Positions 9,642 to 20,540 of a stretch of 64,000 bases of DNA are shown here, piece after piece. The first letter of the stretch is position 1. Each line of letters begins with the position of its first letter. The position numbers were made by a program, and so were the translations under genes. Source of the stretch: Enterobacteriaceae endosymbiont of Donacia simplex (GTDB lineage: Bacteria > Pseudomonadota > Gammaproteobacteria > Enterobacterales > Enterobacteriaceae); NCBI RefSeq assembly GCF_012568645.1, contig NZ_CP046192.1, positions 354,454 through 418,453 on the forward strand, written 5' to 3'. A model generated the notes under the pieces. It ran no database searches and was not told where the DNA came from. It saw only the letters and a program-made list of their open reading frames with translations.

Positions 9642-11189
9642 TTATTTTACTATACTTTTTAAAGAAAAATCTTTTAAACGAAATCCTAATAAAAATAACA
9701 TAAATATATATAATATGAAAATTATAGAACAAATACTTAATAAATAGAACATACGTATTTTAAAAGAAGATAAAATTAACCATTTTTCAGAAATTATATT
9801 TGATATAAATAATAAAACTATACTTAAAATAATTGTTATGATCATAATTCGAAATAAAAAATTAGACCAACCTAATTCTGGTTTATAAATATTTTTTTTA
9901 ACTAATTTATTAAATAATAAAATAACATTTAAAAATGCTGCAAAACATATAGATATAGGAAATCCTATATGATGTAAAAAAAATATAAAAAAAGGACTAA
10001 GACATTGAGTAATAATTAAAACAATTATATTAATTTTAACAGGTGTCTTTACATCTTGTCTTGCATAAAATCCTATTGCTAATACTTTAGCAATAATTAT
10101 AAATATCAATCCTACTGAATAAATAATAATATTTACTGCAGTCATTAATACATCAAAATATGTAAAAGCTCCATATTGAAATAAAGAAATTAATAATGGT
10201 CTTGATAAAAAAACTAAAATTAAAGAACTAGGTATTATTAATAAAAAACATAAACGTAAACCTATATCCATTAGTTGATTATATTCTTTTTCTTTATTTT
10301 GAGTAAAAGCATCAGTAAGAGCTGGTAACAATACTATTGTTAATGCGATTCCAAACATGCCTACAGGTAACTCCATTAACCGATCAGCATAATAAATCCA
10401 AGTAATAGATCCTGTAATTAAAAAAGACGATAAAGCAGAATTAATTAATAAAGATATTTGCGTAGCGGCTACACCAATAATAGCTGTACCCATTTTTTTA
10501 AAAACTCTAGATACTCCTTGATCAAAATTTTTAAAATGTGGAAAAATTAACATATTTATTTTTTTTAAATAAATTAATTGATAAAAAATTTGTGATAAAC
10601 CCCCAATTAAAACAGCCCATGCTAAAATTAAAATTGAAGGTTCTAACATATTAGGAAATATAATAATTAATAGAATCATGCTTATATTTAATAAAATAGG
10701 GGTTACTGCTGGAACAAAAAAATTTTTCCAAATATTTAAAATAGAACTAGCTAATGAGGATAATGATATTAATAATATATAAGGAAAAGTCATTTTTAAT
10801 ATTTTTACCGTAAGTTTTAATTTATAATCTGTATTAACAAATCCAGGAGCAATTATAGAAATAATTAAAGAAGAAAATAATATTCCTATTATTACTATTA
10901 TAGAAAGTATAATAATTAATATACCTAATGTAGAAGCAATAAAATTTTTTGTATCATTTTTACTTCTTTTATTTTTATATTCTGCTAATATTGGAGTAAA
11001 AGCTTGAGAAAATGCTCCTTCTGCAAATATACGACGTAATAAATTAGGTACTTTAAAAGCTATAAAAAAAGAATCACTATAAACTCCTGCGCCAAAAACT
11101 TTAGCTATAAGACTGTCTCTAAGAAAACCTAACAATCTAGAAAATAATGTTATTATACTAACTGTCGTTAATGACTTTAATAAATTCAT
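9642..11189 (-). CDS. murJ: lipid II flippase MurJ
   Basis: MOP-superfamily inner-membrane flippase that moves lipid II outward for peptidoglycan synthesis (older name MviN). The 515-residue protein matches E. coli length (511). It opens with the typical 'LTTVSIITLFSRLLGFLRD' and 'PNLLRRIFAEGAFSQAFTPI' blocks, including the charged residues of the first helices. It then has many strongly hydrophobic segments, about 14 as in the family. It is divergent from ribA. With murI it indicates a retained cell-wall route. Confidence 0.95.
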   Translation of the reverse strand: MNLLKSLTTVSIITLFSRLLGFLRDSLIAKVFGAGVYSDSFFIAFKVPNLLRRIFAEGAFSQAFTPILAEYKNKRSKNDTKNFIASTLGILIIILSIIVIIGILFSSLIISIIAPGFVNTDYKLKLTVKILKMTFPYILLISLSSLASSILNIWKNFFVPAVTPILLNISMILLIIIFPNMLEPSILILAWAVLIGGLSQIFYQLIYLKKINMLIFPHFKNFDQGVSRVFKKMGTAIIGVAATQISLLINSALSSFLITGSITWIYYADRLMELPVGMFGIALTIVLLPALTDAFTQNKEKEYNQLMDIGLRLCFLLIIPSSLILVFLSRPLLISLFQYGAFTYFDVLMTAVNIIIYSVGLIFIIIAKVLAIGFYARQDVKTPVKINIIVLIITQCLSPFFIFFLHHIGFPISICFAAFLNVILLFNKLVKKNIYKPELGWSNFLFRIMIITIILSIVLLFISNIISEKWLILSSFKIRMFYLLSICSIIFILYIFMLFLLGFRLKDFSLKSIVK

Positions 11190-11361
11190 ATAATTCCTAA
11201 AAATAATAGTTTATTATATAAATAAATTATTTTAATAAAAAATTCAATATAATAAATTATTTCTTTAATAAAAATATTTTAAATATATTATTTTTTTAAT
11301 AAAATATTTTAATAAATCTTTGTTTTTATAAAATTTTTAAATTTTTTATAGGTAAAATATT

Positions 11362-11955
11362 ATGAATATAAAAGAAATATCTAGAGCAAAACTTCCAACA
11401 AGATGGGGAGAATTTATTATAATAGGTTTTAAAGAGATAAATACAGGTAAGCATCATATTGCATTAATATATGGATTAGAAAAAATATATAAAAATTCAA
11501 TTATTTTAACAAGAATACATTCAGAATGTTTAACAGGAGATGTTTTTTCTAGTTTACGGTGTGATTGTGGTTTTCAATTACAATTATCTCTAGAAAAAAT
11601 TTCTCAAGAAAATTGTGGAATTTTAATTTATCATAGACAAGAAGGTAGAAATATTGGACTTTTAAATAAAATTAAAGCATATAATTTACAAGATCAGGGA
11701 TTAGATACTGTAGAAGCAAATTATAAATTAGGTTTCCATGCAGATGAAAGAAATTTTATTTCTTGTGTAAATATACTAAAAATATTAGGTATTTTAAATA
11801 TTAAATTATTAACAAATAACCCATATAAAATAGATATTTTAAAAAAAAAAGGTATAAATGTAATAGATAGAATTCCCTTAATTATAAATTATAATTTTTA
11901 TAATTATAAATATTTAAATACTAAAAATATAAAATTAGGACATATATTATATTAA
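11362..11955 (+). CDS. ribA: GTP cyclohydrolase II
   Basis: First step of riboflavin synthesis: opens GTP to the 2,5-diaminopyrimidine with release of formate and pyrophosphate. It has 197 residues (E. coli 196). The zinc cysteines are in '[20 protein letters not shown]' (Cys56, Cys67, Cys69) and the GTP-binding '[11 protein letters not shown]' follows. It is a stand-alone RibA, not fused to RibB. Its 3' end overlaps the 3' end of the convergent sbcB by 9 bases. Confidence 0.95.
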   Translation: MNIKEISRAKLPTRWGEFIIIGFKEINTGKHHIALIYGLEKIYKNSIILTRIHSECLTGDVFSSLRCDCGFQLQLSLEKISQENCGILIYHRQEGRNIGLLNKIKAYNLQDQGLDTVEANYKLGFHADERNFISCVNILKILGILNIKLLTNNPYKIDILKKKGINVIDRIPLIINYNFYNYKYLNTKNIKLGHILY

Positions 11956-13371
11956 TTTTTTGTATAAATATTTTGTATACTTTAGTAAATTTTTTAAAAC
12001 TAAAATTTTTTTTTTACAAAGTTGATTTTTTAAAAGTTTTTTAATTTCTAAAATATAATTATCTAAAAAATTTTTATTAAAAATATTTTTTTGATATCTA
12101 TTCCATTGTTTTTGCTCCACTTCATTTAAAATAAATGGAAAATTTCTTGCTTTATATTTTAATAATAAAATATTAGCTCTTTTATCTTTAAAAAAATTTT
12201 TACTTAAATTTATATTAATAAATTTTTTATCATGTATTTGTTGAAATTTAAGTAAATCAGTATTTGAAAAAAAATTTTTATATAATTGTTCATCTACATT
12301 AAATATATTTGTTTCAGTGTATATTTGATTAAATTTAATTAAACTTAATTTAATAATTTTTTTTATTTTAAAAAAATTTTTTTTAAGTTTTATAAAATTA
12401 TTGATATAAAATATAATATTAAAATTTAATCTTTGAATATCTATTTTTTTTAAAATACTAATTGGCATTATTAATGGAGATTTACTAAAATTAATAAATT
12501 TTATGTATGAAAAAATATTTTCTTTATTTAATTGATTTTTATTTTTTAAAATTTCTAAAAAATTATTTATATTTTTTATTAAATTAAAAACAATTAGTAT
12601 ATTTTTATTTTTTGGATGCCAAAACAAAGGTGTAATACAATTTATATTATTATTTTTATTTTTATAAATATTACTAATATGAATTAAAATTTGAATTTTT
12701 GAAAAATTTATAATTTTTATTAATTTTTTTTTATTTCTATATTTTAAAAAATATTCATATAACAATGGTTGTTTTTTTTTTATTAATTTAGCAACAGATA
12801 TTGTTGTGTATACATCAGATAATGCATCATGTGCATTATAATATCTTATTATATTATTTAATGTAGCTATTTTTTGAAGATTAAATATTGGTATGTTATT
12901 TATTTTTGGCCATAAAATACCATTTGGTCTTAATACATAACATACTCTAACTAAATTTAATATGTCCCAACGACTATTATTATTTTTCCAAAACCAACTA
13001 TATGCATCATAAAAATTACGATAAAACAAAAATTTACTAAATTCATCATCAAAATTAATATTATTATATCCTAAAATACAAGTATTAGGATATGAAAATA
13101 TTTTATTAATATAATTTGCAAATTTATTTTCTTGTAATCCTTTTAAATTTACTAAATAAGGACTTATATTATGAATAATAGTAGATTTAGGATCAGGTAA
13201 ATAATCATTAGGTAATTTACAGTAAAATACTGTAGGAGATTCTATTATATTTAAATTAATATCCGTACGTATACAAGCAAATTGTGCAATTCTATCTTTT
13301 TTAGGATTTAATCCAAAAGTTTCATAATCATAAAATAAAAAATTAAATTTTAATTTTTTTTTCTTTAACAT
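11947..13371 (-). CDS. sbcB: exodeoxyribonuclease I
   Basis: 3'-5' exonuclease on single-stranded DNA, acting in recombination and mismatch repair. It has 474 residues (E. coli 475). The DEDD-type catalytic residues appear in '[19 protein letters not shown]' (Asp15, Glu17), '[11 protein letters not shown]' and '[14 protein letters not shown]'. The middle and C-terminal parts (SH3-like and helical domains) are very Lys/Asn/Ile-rich but full length. It is convergent and slightly overlapping with ribA. Confidence 0.94.
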   Translation of the reverse strand: MLKKKKLKFNFLFYDYETFGLNPKKDRIAQFACIRTDINLNIIESPTVFYCKLPNDYLPDPKSTIIHNISPYLVNLKGLQENKFANYINKIFSYPNTCILGYNNINFDDEFSKFLFYRNFYDAYSWFWKNNNSRWDILNLVRVCYVLRPNGILWPKINNIPIFNLQKIATLNNIIRYYNAHDALSDVYTTISVAKLIKKKQPLLYEYFLKYRNKKKLIKIINFSKIQILIHISNIYKNKNNNINCITPLFWHPKNKNILIVFNLIKNINNFLEILKNKNQLNKENIFSYIKFINFSKSPLIMPISILKKIDIQRLNFNIIFYINNFIKLKKNFFKIKKIIKLSLIKFNQIYTETNIFNVDEQLYKNFFSNTDLLKFQQIHDKKFININLSKNFFKDKRANILLLKYKARNFPFILNEVEQKQWNRYQKNIFNKNFLDNYILEIKKLLKNQLCKKKILVLKNLLKYTKYLYKKLI

Positions 13372-13427
13372 AGTATATAATATTAATATAATATTAATAT
13401 TTTGACAATATTTATTATATAAATTAT

Positions 13428-13512
13428 GGTGAGATGGCCGAGTGGTTTAAGGCGCATGCCCGGAAAGTATGTATATGGAAACATATCAGGGGTTCAAATC
13501 CCCTTCTCACCG
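13428..13512 (+). tRNA. tRNA-Ser (anticodon GGA)
   Basis: An 85-base class II tRNA. The acceptor stem GGTGAGA pairs with TCTCACC, with discriminator G. The D-arm is 'GCCGAGTGGTTTAAGGC', and the anticodon stem CATGC/GTATG holds loop CCGGAAA with anticodon GGA. A long variable arm and T-arm 'GGGGTTCAAATCCCC' follow. The long variable arm and GGA anticodon identify serine (reads UCC/UCU). The 3' CCA is not encoded (AGA follows), so CCA addition is needed. It lies between sbcB and yohD. Confidence 0.96.
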
Positions 13513-13575
13513 AGATATTTTATTTTTAATAAATATAAAATATTAAATATTTATTTTATAAATGTGATATAAAAT

Positions 13576-14151
13576 ATGTTTAATATAAATACAACTAAAA
13601 TAATAAATCAATATGGCTATTTAATTATATTATTAGGATCATTAATTGAATGGGAAACATTTATTATTATTGCTGGGATGTTAGCTCATAAAAAAATATT
13701 GTTTTTACATAAAATTATTATTATCACTATTACAGGATCTGTAATAAGTAATCAAATATTATTTTTTATAGGTAAAAAATATAGTAAAAAATTTCTATAT
13801 ATTTTTAAAAATTACAATTTCAAAATTCAAAAATATCGTAAATTAATTATAAATTATCCTTATATATTTATTATTATTACAAGATTTATTTATGGTTTTA
13901 GATTAATAAGTCCTATTACAATAGGTATTGCAAACATTTCTAATATGAAATTTTTTTTATTAAATATTTTTGGTGCTTTTATTTGGACTATTTTCTTTAC
14001 TATTACTGGATATTTTTTTGGTGAAATTATATCCACTTGGATACAAGATTGTACTAAAATTATTAAATATTTTTTATATATTTTTTTATTATTTTTAATA
14101 ATTAAAATATTATTAAAAATAATAAAAAAATATATTTTAATTTTTAAATAA
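13576..14151 (+). CDS. yohD: DedA-family membrane protein, YohD-like
   Basis: A 191-residue inner-membrane protein of the DedA (SNARE-associated/VTT) family. It aligns along its length with E. coli YohD (192 residues), including 'QYGYLIILLGSLIEWET', 'YPYIFIIITRFIYGFRLISP', 'IGIANISNMKFFLLNIFGAFIW' and 'GYFFGEII'. The central arginine/Phe-Arg and Gly-Ala motifs of DedA proteins are kept. In the conserved N-terminal acidic motif the E. coli Glu-Gly-Glu reads Glu-Trp-Glu. Several DedA members are linked to undecaprenyl-phosphate or phospholipid translocation and envelope proton-motive-force homeostasis. The substrate here is unknown. Confidence 0.85.
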   Translation: MFNINTTKIINQYGYLIILLGSLIEWETFIIIAGMLAHKKILFLHKIIIITITGSVISNQILFFIGKKYSKKFLYIFKNYNFKIQKYRKLIINYPYIFIIITRFIYGFRLISPITIGIANISNMKFFLLNIFGAFIWTIFFTITGYFFGEIISTWIQDCTKIIKYFLYIFLLFLIIKILLKIIKKYILIFK

Positions 14152-14167
14152 AAATTTAAATATTTCT

Positions 14168-15634
14168 TTAAATTAAATTTTTTATACATTTAATAATTAA
14201 TTCAGGATATATGCCTAATATAATTGTTGTTATTGTTAATAATAAAAATAAATTTTTAATAAAAAAATAATACTTTTTATTCTGTATTTTTACAATATAC
14301 CAATTTTTATTTATCTTAGATGGAATTAAATATAAAATAATAATAAAACGTAGATAATAATATAATCCTATAGAACTTCCTAATATAATAAATGTCGTTA
14401 AATACCATATTTTACTTTTTATACTTAATGCTATTAAATAAAATTTAGATATAAAACCTATAGTTAAAGGAATACCAGCTAGAGAAAATAACATAATTGT
14501 TAATATAAAAGTAATAATTGGATCATACCAAAATAATCCTCGATAATAATATAATTTATCTGTATTTTTTTCTTGATAATTTAAATTTGTAAATAAACTG
14601 ATTATTCCTAAAATAACTAAATTATTTATTATATAACTTATTATATATATTCCCATTATTTCTAAAGAAAAAATATGTTTCGTATATTTTTGATTATAAA
14701 TTAAAATTGTAAGCATATAACCAATATGTGCTATAGATGAATATGCTAATAAACGTTTAATATTATTTTTTGTTTTAATCCCCATAAAATTACCAAATAT
14801 TATAGATAATATTGATAATAAAATTAATATTTTATACAAAAAATTTTTACTATTATTAATTTGAGAAAAATAAATTAAAAATTTTACCAAAAATATGAAA
14901 ATAGATGATTTATTAAATGTAGTTAAAAATAATGTTACAATTGTAGGTGCTCCTTGATAAACATCAGAAGTCCAAAAATGAAAAGGTACTATTGATAATT
15001 TAAATAATAAACTTGAGATAATTAAACAAAATCCAATTATAGTTAAATAATTTATTAAAAATTTATTATAAATTAAAAAATGATTTAATAAAAATGTAAA
15101 ATTTAAACTTCCATTATCTAAATAAATAAAAGATATTCCAAGAATCATAAAAGATGACGCTATTATCGATAAAATTGCATATTTAATACTAGCTTCTAAA
15201 GAATATTTTGATTTAATGTTATAACTTATTAAACCAATAATAGGAATAGATATTAATTCAATACCTAAAAACATAGAGATAAAATTATTTGAATTTATTA
15301 AAACTATACTTCCTAGTGTTGATATTATAATTAATACATAAAATTCATCTTTATTATATTTTAAAGTAGATAACCATTTATATGATATTAAACAAGTTAT
15401 AATATTATTACAAATTAATATTATTATATAAAAAATTGAATAAGTGTCATTTAAAAACAAATAATTTATTGGGAAATTATTATTTTTAGTATATAAAATA
15501 GATATTATTATTAATATAAATCCAAAAATTGTAATAATTAAACTTATTAAATTTTTTCTTTTAAATGATATTTTAATTAATAAAAATATTAATAATGTAA
15601 TAATAATAATTAACGGCATTAATAATTTAGTCAT
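14168..15634 (-). CDS. nuoN: NADH-quinone oxidoreductase subunit N
   Basis: Antiporter-like proton-pumping membrane subunit of complex I. It has 488 residues (E. coli 485). It is almost entirely transmembrane, with the Mrp-type core 'ISSLLFKLSIVPFHFWTSDVYQGAPTIVTLFL' and 'NNIKRLLAYSSIAHIGYMLT' carrying the channel lysines and histidine. It is the last gene of the nuo run and is convergent with yohD, only 16 bases away. Confidence 0.95.
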   Translation of the reverse strand: MTKLLMPLIIIITLLIFLLIKISFKRKNLISLIITIFGFILIIISILYTKNNNFPINYLFLNDTYSIFYIIILICNNIITCLISYKWLSTLKYNKDEFYVLIIISTLGSIVLINSNNFISMFLGIELISIPIIGLISYNIKSKYSLEASIKYAILSIIASSFMILGISFIYLDNGSLNFTFLLNHFLIYNKFLINYLTIIGFCLIISSLLFKLSIVPFHFWTSDVYQGAPTIVTLFLTTFNKSSIFIFLVKFLIYFSQINNSKNFLYKILILLSILSIIFGNFMGIKTKNNIKRLLAYSSIAHIGYMLTILIYNQKYTKHIFSLEIMGIYIISYIINNLVILGIISLFTNLNYQEKNTDKLYYYRGLFWYDPIITFILTIMLFSLAGIPLTIGFISKFYLIALSIKSKIWYLTTFIILGSSIGLYYYLRFIIILYLIPSKINKNWYIVKIQNKKYYFFIKNLFLLLTITTIILGIYPELIIKCIKNLI

Positions 15635-15675
15635 AAAGAATTCTATTTTATTTAAAATTTAATATAAATTTTATT

Positions 15676-17190
15676 TTAATAATTTAACATAACTCTATTA
15701 TAAATACTATTTATAGGAGAATCTGATATATTTAAAATAATTTGTGGATAAAAACCTAAAATTAATAATAAAATTACAAGTATAAAAATAATAATTTTTT
15801 CTCTTAAAAACATTTCTTTTATAAAAATATTTATTTTAGTTTTAGGACCATAAAAAATTTTTTGCATCATATTTAATGAATAAATACTAGAAAATAATAA
15901 ACTAAAAGAAGCAATACTTGCACATATAGGATATTTATGGAAAGTTCCTAATAAAATTAAAAATTCTCCTATAAAATTTCCTGTACCAGGTATACCAATA
16001 CTAGCAAGAGAAAAAAATAAGAATAATCCTGGTAATGTATTTATTTTATTCCAAATACCCCCCATTAATTGAATATTTCTTGTTTTTAATCTTTCATATA
16101 TTTGCCCACAAAGAATAAACTGTGCTGCAGCAGAAATTCCATGTGATATCATTTGTATTATAACACCCTGATAAGCTAATTTATTATGACTATAAATTCC
16201 CATTAAAATAAATCCCATATGAGATATAGAAGTATATGCTATAATTTTTTTTATATCAGACTGAATACAAGCCATCCATGACCCATAAAATATACCAGAT
16301 ATTCCCAATAATATTGCAAAAAATGAAAATTTTAATGATGAGAGAGGAAATAATGGTAAAGTAAATCTTAATAAACCATAAGCTGCTGTTTTTAATAAAA
16401 TACCAGCTAAATCAACTGAACCTGCTGTTGGAGCTTGACTATGTGCATCAGGCAACCATCCATGAAATGGAATAATAGGCATTTTAACAGCAAAAGCTAT
16501 AAAAAAAGATATCATTAATAAAAATTCTGTTTTTAAATTTAAATGATTATTTAATAAAATATTGTAATTAAAAGTTAATATACCAGTTGACTTTTGGTTT
16601 AGAAAAACTAGAGATAAAATTCCATATAACATGAATAAACCACTAGATTGTGTATAAATAAAAAATTTAGTAGCAGCTTTTATACGACTATGTCCTTTTT
16701 CCCCTTTATGTCCCCATAGAGATATTAAAAAATACATAGGTATTAACATAATTTCCCAAAACAAAAAAAATAAAAACATATCTACAGATAAAAATACACC
16801 AATAACTCCACTTAAAATCCATAACAAATTTAAATGGAAAAAACCATGTAATTTTTTAACTTCATTCCAAGAACATATAACTGCCATTACACCTAATAAT
16901 CCAGTAAGATTAATCATTAATAATGATAATCCGTCTATTGCTAAATGAAAACTTATTCCAAATCTAGGAATCCAATTAAATATATATTCTGACATCCAGA
17001 TAGGATATATAAATAATAATTTTTCATGAAAATGAATTTTATATATAAAATATTCTAAAATTGATAAAAGAAAAATAGAACTCATAGAAATTAGAGATAT
17101 CCAACGAGGTAACTTAAAATTTATTTTTTCACTTTGCCAACAAATTAAACCACTAATAAAAGGAACTAATATGAACCATGGTAATAACAT
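15676..17190 (-). CDS. nuoM: NADH-quinone oxidoreductase subunit M
   Basis: Antiporter-like pump subunit of complex I. It has 504 residues (E. coli 509). Diagnostic blocks are 'LFFLFWEIMLIPMYFLI' with the conserved membrane glutamate, 'FAVKMPIIPFHGWLPDAHSQAPTAGSV' and 'SDIKKIIAYTSISHMGF'. Conservation is high compared with many genes in the window. It lies between nuoL and nuoN in the usual order. Confidence 0.96.
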   Translation of the reverse strand: MLLPWFILVPFISGLICWQSEKINFKLPRWISLISMSSIFLLSILEYFIYKIHFHEKLLFIYPIWMSEYIFNWIPRFGISFHLAIDGLSLLMINLTGLLGVMAVICSWNEVKKLHGFFHLNLLWILSGVIGVFLSVDMFLFFLFWEIMLIPMYFLISLWGHKGEKGHSRIKAATKFFIYTQSSGLFMLYGILSLVFLNQKSTGILTFNYNILLNNHLNLKTEFLLMISFFIAFAVKMPIIPFHGWLPDAHSQAPTAGSVDLAGILLKTAAYGLLRFTLPLFPLSSLKFSFFAILLGISGIFYGSWMACIQSDIKKIIAYTSISHMGFILMGIYSHNKLAYQGVIIQMISHGISAAAQFILCGQIYERLKTRNIQLMGGIWNKINTLPGLFLFFSLASIGIPGTGNFIGEFLILLGTFHKYPICASIASFSLLFSSIYSLNMMQKIFYGPKTKINIFIKEMFLREKIIIFILVILLLILGFYPQIILNISDSPINSIYNRVMLNY

Positions 17191-17253
17191 AAGATTTCCT
17201 AATTATATTTTAATATTTTCTATATAAATATGAATTTTATTATAAAGTTAATA

Positions 17254-19110
17254 TCAATTATTAACTAATACTATTAAATATAGTATGATTAATATCACTC
17301 CTAAATATATTGATGATATATACCAACGAATATATCCATTTTGACTTATTAATATTATATTTCCTATTTGATTTATTGTTTTTATTGTTAATAAATCTAT
17401 AAATCTAGAAATAGGATCATTTTTTATAATTAATAATATTTTTTTAAAAATATCTACAAAAACTTTTTTATAAATAAAATCTATATAACAACCATTTAAA
17501 AAAAAATTATTTATAAAAGAAAATCTATAATAATATTTATTATTAAAATTATTTTTTTGAAAATAAAATATATATAATATAAAACTAATAATAAATATTA
17601 TTATAGATGTAATTTCTAATATATGATTATAATTATTATTAATTAACAATATTTTATTAGGTAATAAAATACTATTTTTTATCGGTAAAAATTTTATCCC
17701 TATATAACTAGAAAATATACTTAATATTATTAATGGAAAATTATGTGTAATTTTATTTTTACCTTTGTTAACAGGTAAAATATGATTTTTACCATAAAAG
17801 ATAATATAAATCATACGTATAGTATATAAAGAAGTAAAAATACTACCTATTATACTAATAATAAATAAAATTATTTGTTTATTTATTAAAATTTCATACA
17901 ATATTTTTTCTTTTGTAAAACTACTCATTGTTATAAAAGGAAAAGATGCTAAAGATATAGAACCGAATAAAAAACAATAATATATAAAAGGAAGATATTT
18001 TTTTATTCCTCCTAATTTAAATATATTTTGTTCATTATTACATGAAGTAATAATTGATGCTGTACATAAGAAAAGTAATGCTTTAAAAAAAGCATGTGAT
18101 ACTACATGAAATAAAGCAGCATGAAATGAATGAATTCCAAGAGCTAAAAACATATATCCAATTTGACTCATAGTTGAATAAGCTAAAATACGTTTTATAT
18201 TATTTTGAATTAATGCAGACCAACCAGCTGATAATAGTGTTATTGATCCAATAATACTAGTTAAAAAAAGTATATTATTATTCATTAAAAATAATAAATC
18301 ATTACGTAATATTAAATAAATTCCAGCTGTAACCATAGTTGCTGCATGTATAAGTGAAGATACAGGTGTTGGACCAACCATAGCATCTATTAACCATGTA
18401 TTTAATGGGAATTGAGCCGATTTTCCTAATGCTCCTATAATTAACATTATAGCAATTATTTTTAAATAATATGATTTATAATAAATATAAGAAGATGTTA
18501 TTAAATATGATATTTCTGAAAAATTTAGAGTATTAAATATTTTAAATATTAAAAAAATACCAATAATTAAAAAAATATCACTAAAACGAGTTATTAAAAA
18601 AGCTTTTATAGCAGATAATCCATTTAATGTTTTTTTATAAAAAAAACCTATTAATAAATAAGAACATACTCCTACACCCTCCCAGCCGAAAAACATTAAA
18701 ATAAAATTATCAGCTAATATTAATAATATCATATTAGCTATAAATAAATTAGTATATGCAAAAAATCTAGAGTATCCTTCTTTATTTTTCATATACCAAA
18801 TTGAAAAAATATGTATGAAAAAACCTATCCATGTGGTAAGAATTAACATAATTAATGATAATTTATCTAAATATAAAGAAAAATTAATATATAAATTATC
18901 AATTTTTAATATTTCCCATAAATCTTGTTTATATAATAAAATATTATTTTTAGTAAAAATATATCCTATAATTAGTGTACAAAATGCACTTATTCCTATA
19001 AAACTAACTCCAATAATTGAAATTTGATTTTTATTAAAATAATTTGAAAACAATGATAATATTAAAAAACTAATTAATGGCATTAAAAAAATTAAAAAAA
19101 TAAATTTCAT
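17254..19110 (-). CDS. nuoL: NADH-quinone oxidoreductase subunit L
   Basis: Distal antiporter-like pump subunit of complex I, with the long lateral helix at its C-terminus. It has 618 residues (E. coli 613). The core motifs are 'FFGWEGVGVCSYLLIGF', 'GALGKSAQFPLNTWLIDAMVGPTPVSSLIHAATMV' and 'NNIKRILAYSTMSQIGYMFLALG'. The C-terminal 150 residues are hydrophobic and diverged. The nuoL ATG overlaps the 3' end of nuoK by 4 bases. Confidence 0.96.
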   Translation of the reverse strand: MKFIFLIFLMPLISFLILSLFSNYFNKNQISIIGVSFIGISAFCTLIIGYIFTKNNILLYKQDLWEILKIDNLYINFSLYLDKLSLIMLILTTWIGFFIHIFSIWYMKNKEGYSRFFAYTNLFIANMILLILADNFILMFFGWEGVGVCSYLLIGFFYKKTLNGLSAIKAFLITRFSDIFLIIGIFLIFKIFNTLNFSEISYLITSSYIYYKSYYLKIIAIMLIIGALGKSAQFPLNTWLIDAMVGPTPVSSLIHAATMVTAGIYLILRNDLLFLMNNNILFLTSIIGSITLLSAGWSALIQNNIKRILAYSTMSQIGYMFLALGIHSFHAALFHVVSHAFFKALLFLCTASIITSCNNEQNIFKLGGIKKYLPFIYYCFLFGSISLASFPFITMSSFTKEKILYEILINKQIILFIISIIGSIFTSLYTIRMIYIIFYGKNHILPVNKGKNKITHNFPLIILSIFSSYIGIKFLPIKNSILLPNKILLINNNYNHILEITSIIIFIISFILYIFYFQKNNFNNKYYYRFSFINNFFLNGCYIDFIYKKVFVDIFKKILLIIKNDPISRFIDLLTIKTINQIGNIILISQNGYIRWYISSIYLGVILIILYLIVLVNN

Positions 19111-19409
19111 CCATTCATCTCACTAATTGAATCAACATTAATATTATTTTTATAATAATATAATTTTATTAATAAAATTAAACTTATACATGTTTCTATT
19201 GCTGATATACTAATTGATATTATATACATAATTTCTCCTTCCGTTTGTTTCCAATAATTACCAGAAATTATACATGATAATGCTGAGGCATTTATCATGA
19301 TTTCAGTACAAATTAAAATATACAACATATTATTTCGAATTATTGTCCCTGTTAATCCAATAATAAATATTATTATTATAAGTATTAAAACATAATATAA
19401 AGGTATCAT
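19107..19409 (-). CDS. nuoK: NADH-quinone oxidoreductase subunit K
   Basis: Small three-helix membrane subunit of complex I (100 residues, the same as E. coli). The conserved membrane glutamates are present in 'LICTEIMINASAL' and 'AIETCISLILLI'. It lies between nuoJ and nuoL, overlapping the nuoL start by 4 bases. Confidence 0.95.
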   Translation of the reverse strand: MIPLYYVLILIIIIFIIGLTGTIIRNNMLYILICTEIMINASALSCIISGNYWKQTEGEIMYIISISISAIETCISLILLIKLYYYKNNINVDSISEMNG

Positions 19410-19455
19410 TTTTATATTCTTCTTTTATTTTTTACAATTTAACATTATTTTTTTA

Positions 19456-19953
19456 TTATTCTTTTATTGTACCTATATGTAAAACAATAATTATACCAGA
19501 TAATAAAAGTATTGATATTAATTCAATAATTATTTTATAATGTGTAAATAAATTTACTCCTATATCAATTATATTAATAAAATTCATAATAATATATTTT
19601 TGATTATATAAATTTTTTAAAATATAAAATATTAATATTAAAAATAACAAATTAATAAGAAATATAGTAATTAAAAATAACATTTTTTTAAATAAAAAAT
19701 TTTTTTCTTCTAATTCAATATTTTTATAATTTAAGAACATTAAAACAAATATAAATAAAATAACGATAGCTCCTGCATAAATAATAATTTCTAATGAACC
19801 TGCAAAATAATCTCCTAAAATAAAAAATATACATGACATTGAAATTAGCGAAATTAAAAAATATAATAATGTATAGATAGGATTAATACTAATAATAATT
19901 AAAAATGTAAAAATTATAGATATACCTCCTAAAATATAAAATATGATTTCCAT
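19456..19953 (-). CDS. nuoJ: NADH-quinone oxidoreductase subunit J
   Basis: Membrane subunit of complex I with five predicted helices. It has 165 residues (E. coli 184, so slightly shortened at the C-terminus). The hallmark helix 'GSLEIIIYAGAIVILFIFVLMFLN', which carries the pi-bulge region in complex I structures, is well kept. The C-terminal half is diverged. It lies between nuoI and nuoK. Confidence 0.94.
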   Translation of the reverse strand: MEIIFYILGGISIIFTFLIIISINPIYTLLYFLISLISMSCIFFILGDYFAGSLEIIIYAGAIVILFIFVLMFLNYKNIELEEKNFLFKKMLFLITIFLINLLFLILIFYILKNLYNQKYIIMNFINIIDIGVNLFTHYKIIIELISILLLSGIIIVLHIGTIKE

Positions 19954-19979
19954 ATAAAATACCTTTTTTAAAATTTAAA

Positions 19980-20534
19980 TTATGGTAATATATTTTTTAT
20001 ATCTACTTCGATATTTGAATATTTATCCTTTTTATTACGATTATGTTGTATATCAACTCCTGAAATATCATAAAAATTATATTTTAAATATTTTCCTTGA
20101 TTATTTATTAATAAATCATTTTTTTCATAAATTAAATCCTTTCTATTAAATTCACATAATTCAAAGTCTGGAATTAATTGTATTGCTCCTGTAGGACAGG
20201 ATTCTTCACAAAATCCACAAAAAATACATCTAGACATGTTAATTCTAAAAAATTTCGGATAAGATCTACCATTTTTATTTATTCCTTTTTGTAAAGTTAT
20301 ACAACTAACTGGACATGAAACAGCACAAAGATTACAAGCGACACAACGTTCATTATTATTTGAATCAGATGTTAATATAATTCTTCCTCTATATCTTGGT
20401 GGTAAATAAACTTTTTCTTCTGGATACATTATAGTTTCTCTTTTATTAAAGAGATTCATAAATACTAAAAAAATACTTCTTATTTGACTAATTAATGCAA
20501 TAAAAAAATTTTTTATTTTCATGATTATTTTCAA
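19980..20534 (-). CDS. nuoI: NADH-quinone oxidoreductase subunit I (two 4Fe-4S)
   Basis: Carries clusters N6a and N6b on the path of electrons to quinone. It has 184 residues (E. coli 180). Two complete ferredoxin motifs are visible, '[16 protein letters not shown]' and '[16 protein letters not shown]', preceded by '[14 protein letters not shown]' typical of NuoI. It lies between nuoH and nuoJ. Confidence 0.96.
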   Translation of the reverse strand: MKIIMKIKNFFIALISQIRSIFLVFMNLFNKRETIMYPEEKVYLPPRYRGRIILTSDSNNNERCVACNLCAVSCPVSCITLQKGINKNGRSYPKFFRINMSRCIFCGFCEESCPTGAIQLIPDFELCEFNRKDLIYEKNDLLINNQGKYLKYNFYDISGVDIQHNRNKKDKYSNIEVDIKNILP

Positions 20535-20540
20535 ATATAA

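Noticed and set aside
13402-13407. Perfect TTGACA before tRNA-Ser as a -35 box
   Set aside because: A correctly spaced -10 would fall inside the tRNA; the only TATA-like hexamers are about 9-10 bases away, so it cannot be its promoter.
13890-14189. 99-codon minus-strand frame opposite yohD
   Set aside because: Antisense shadow of the well-supported yohD gene; no family resemblance.
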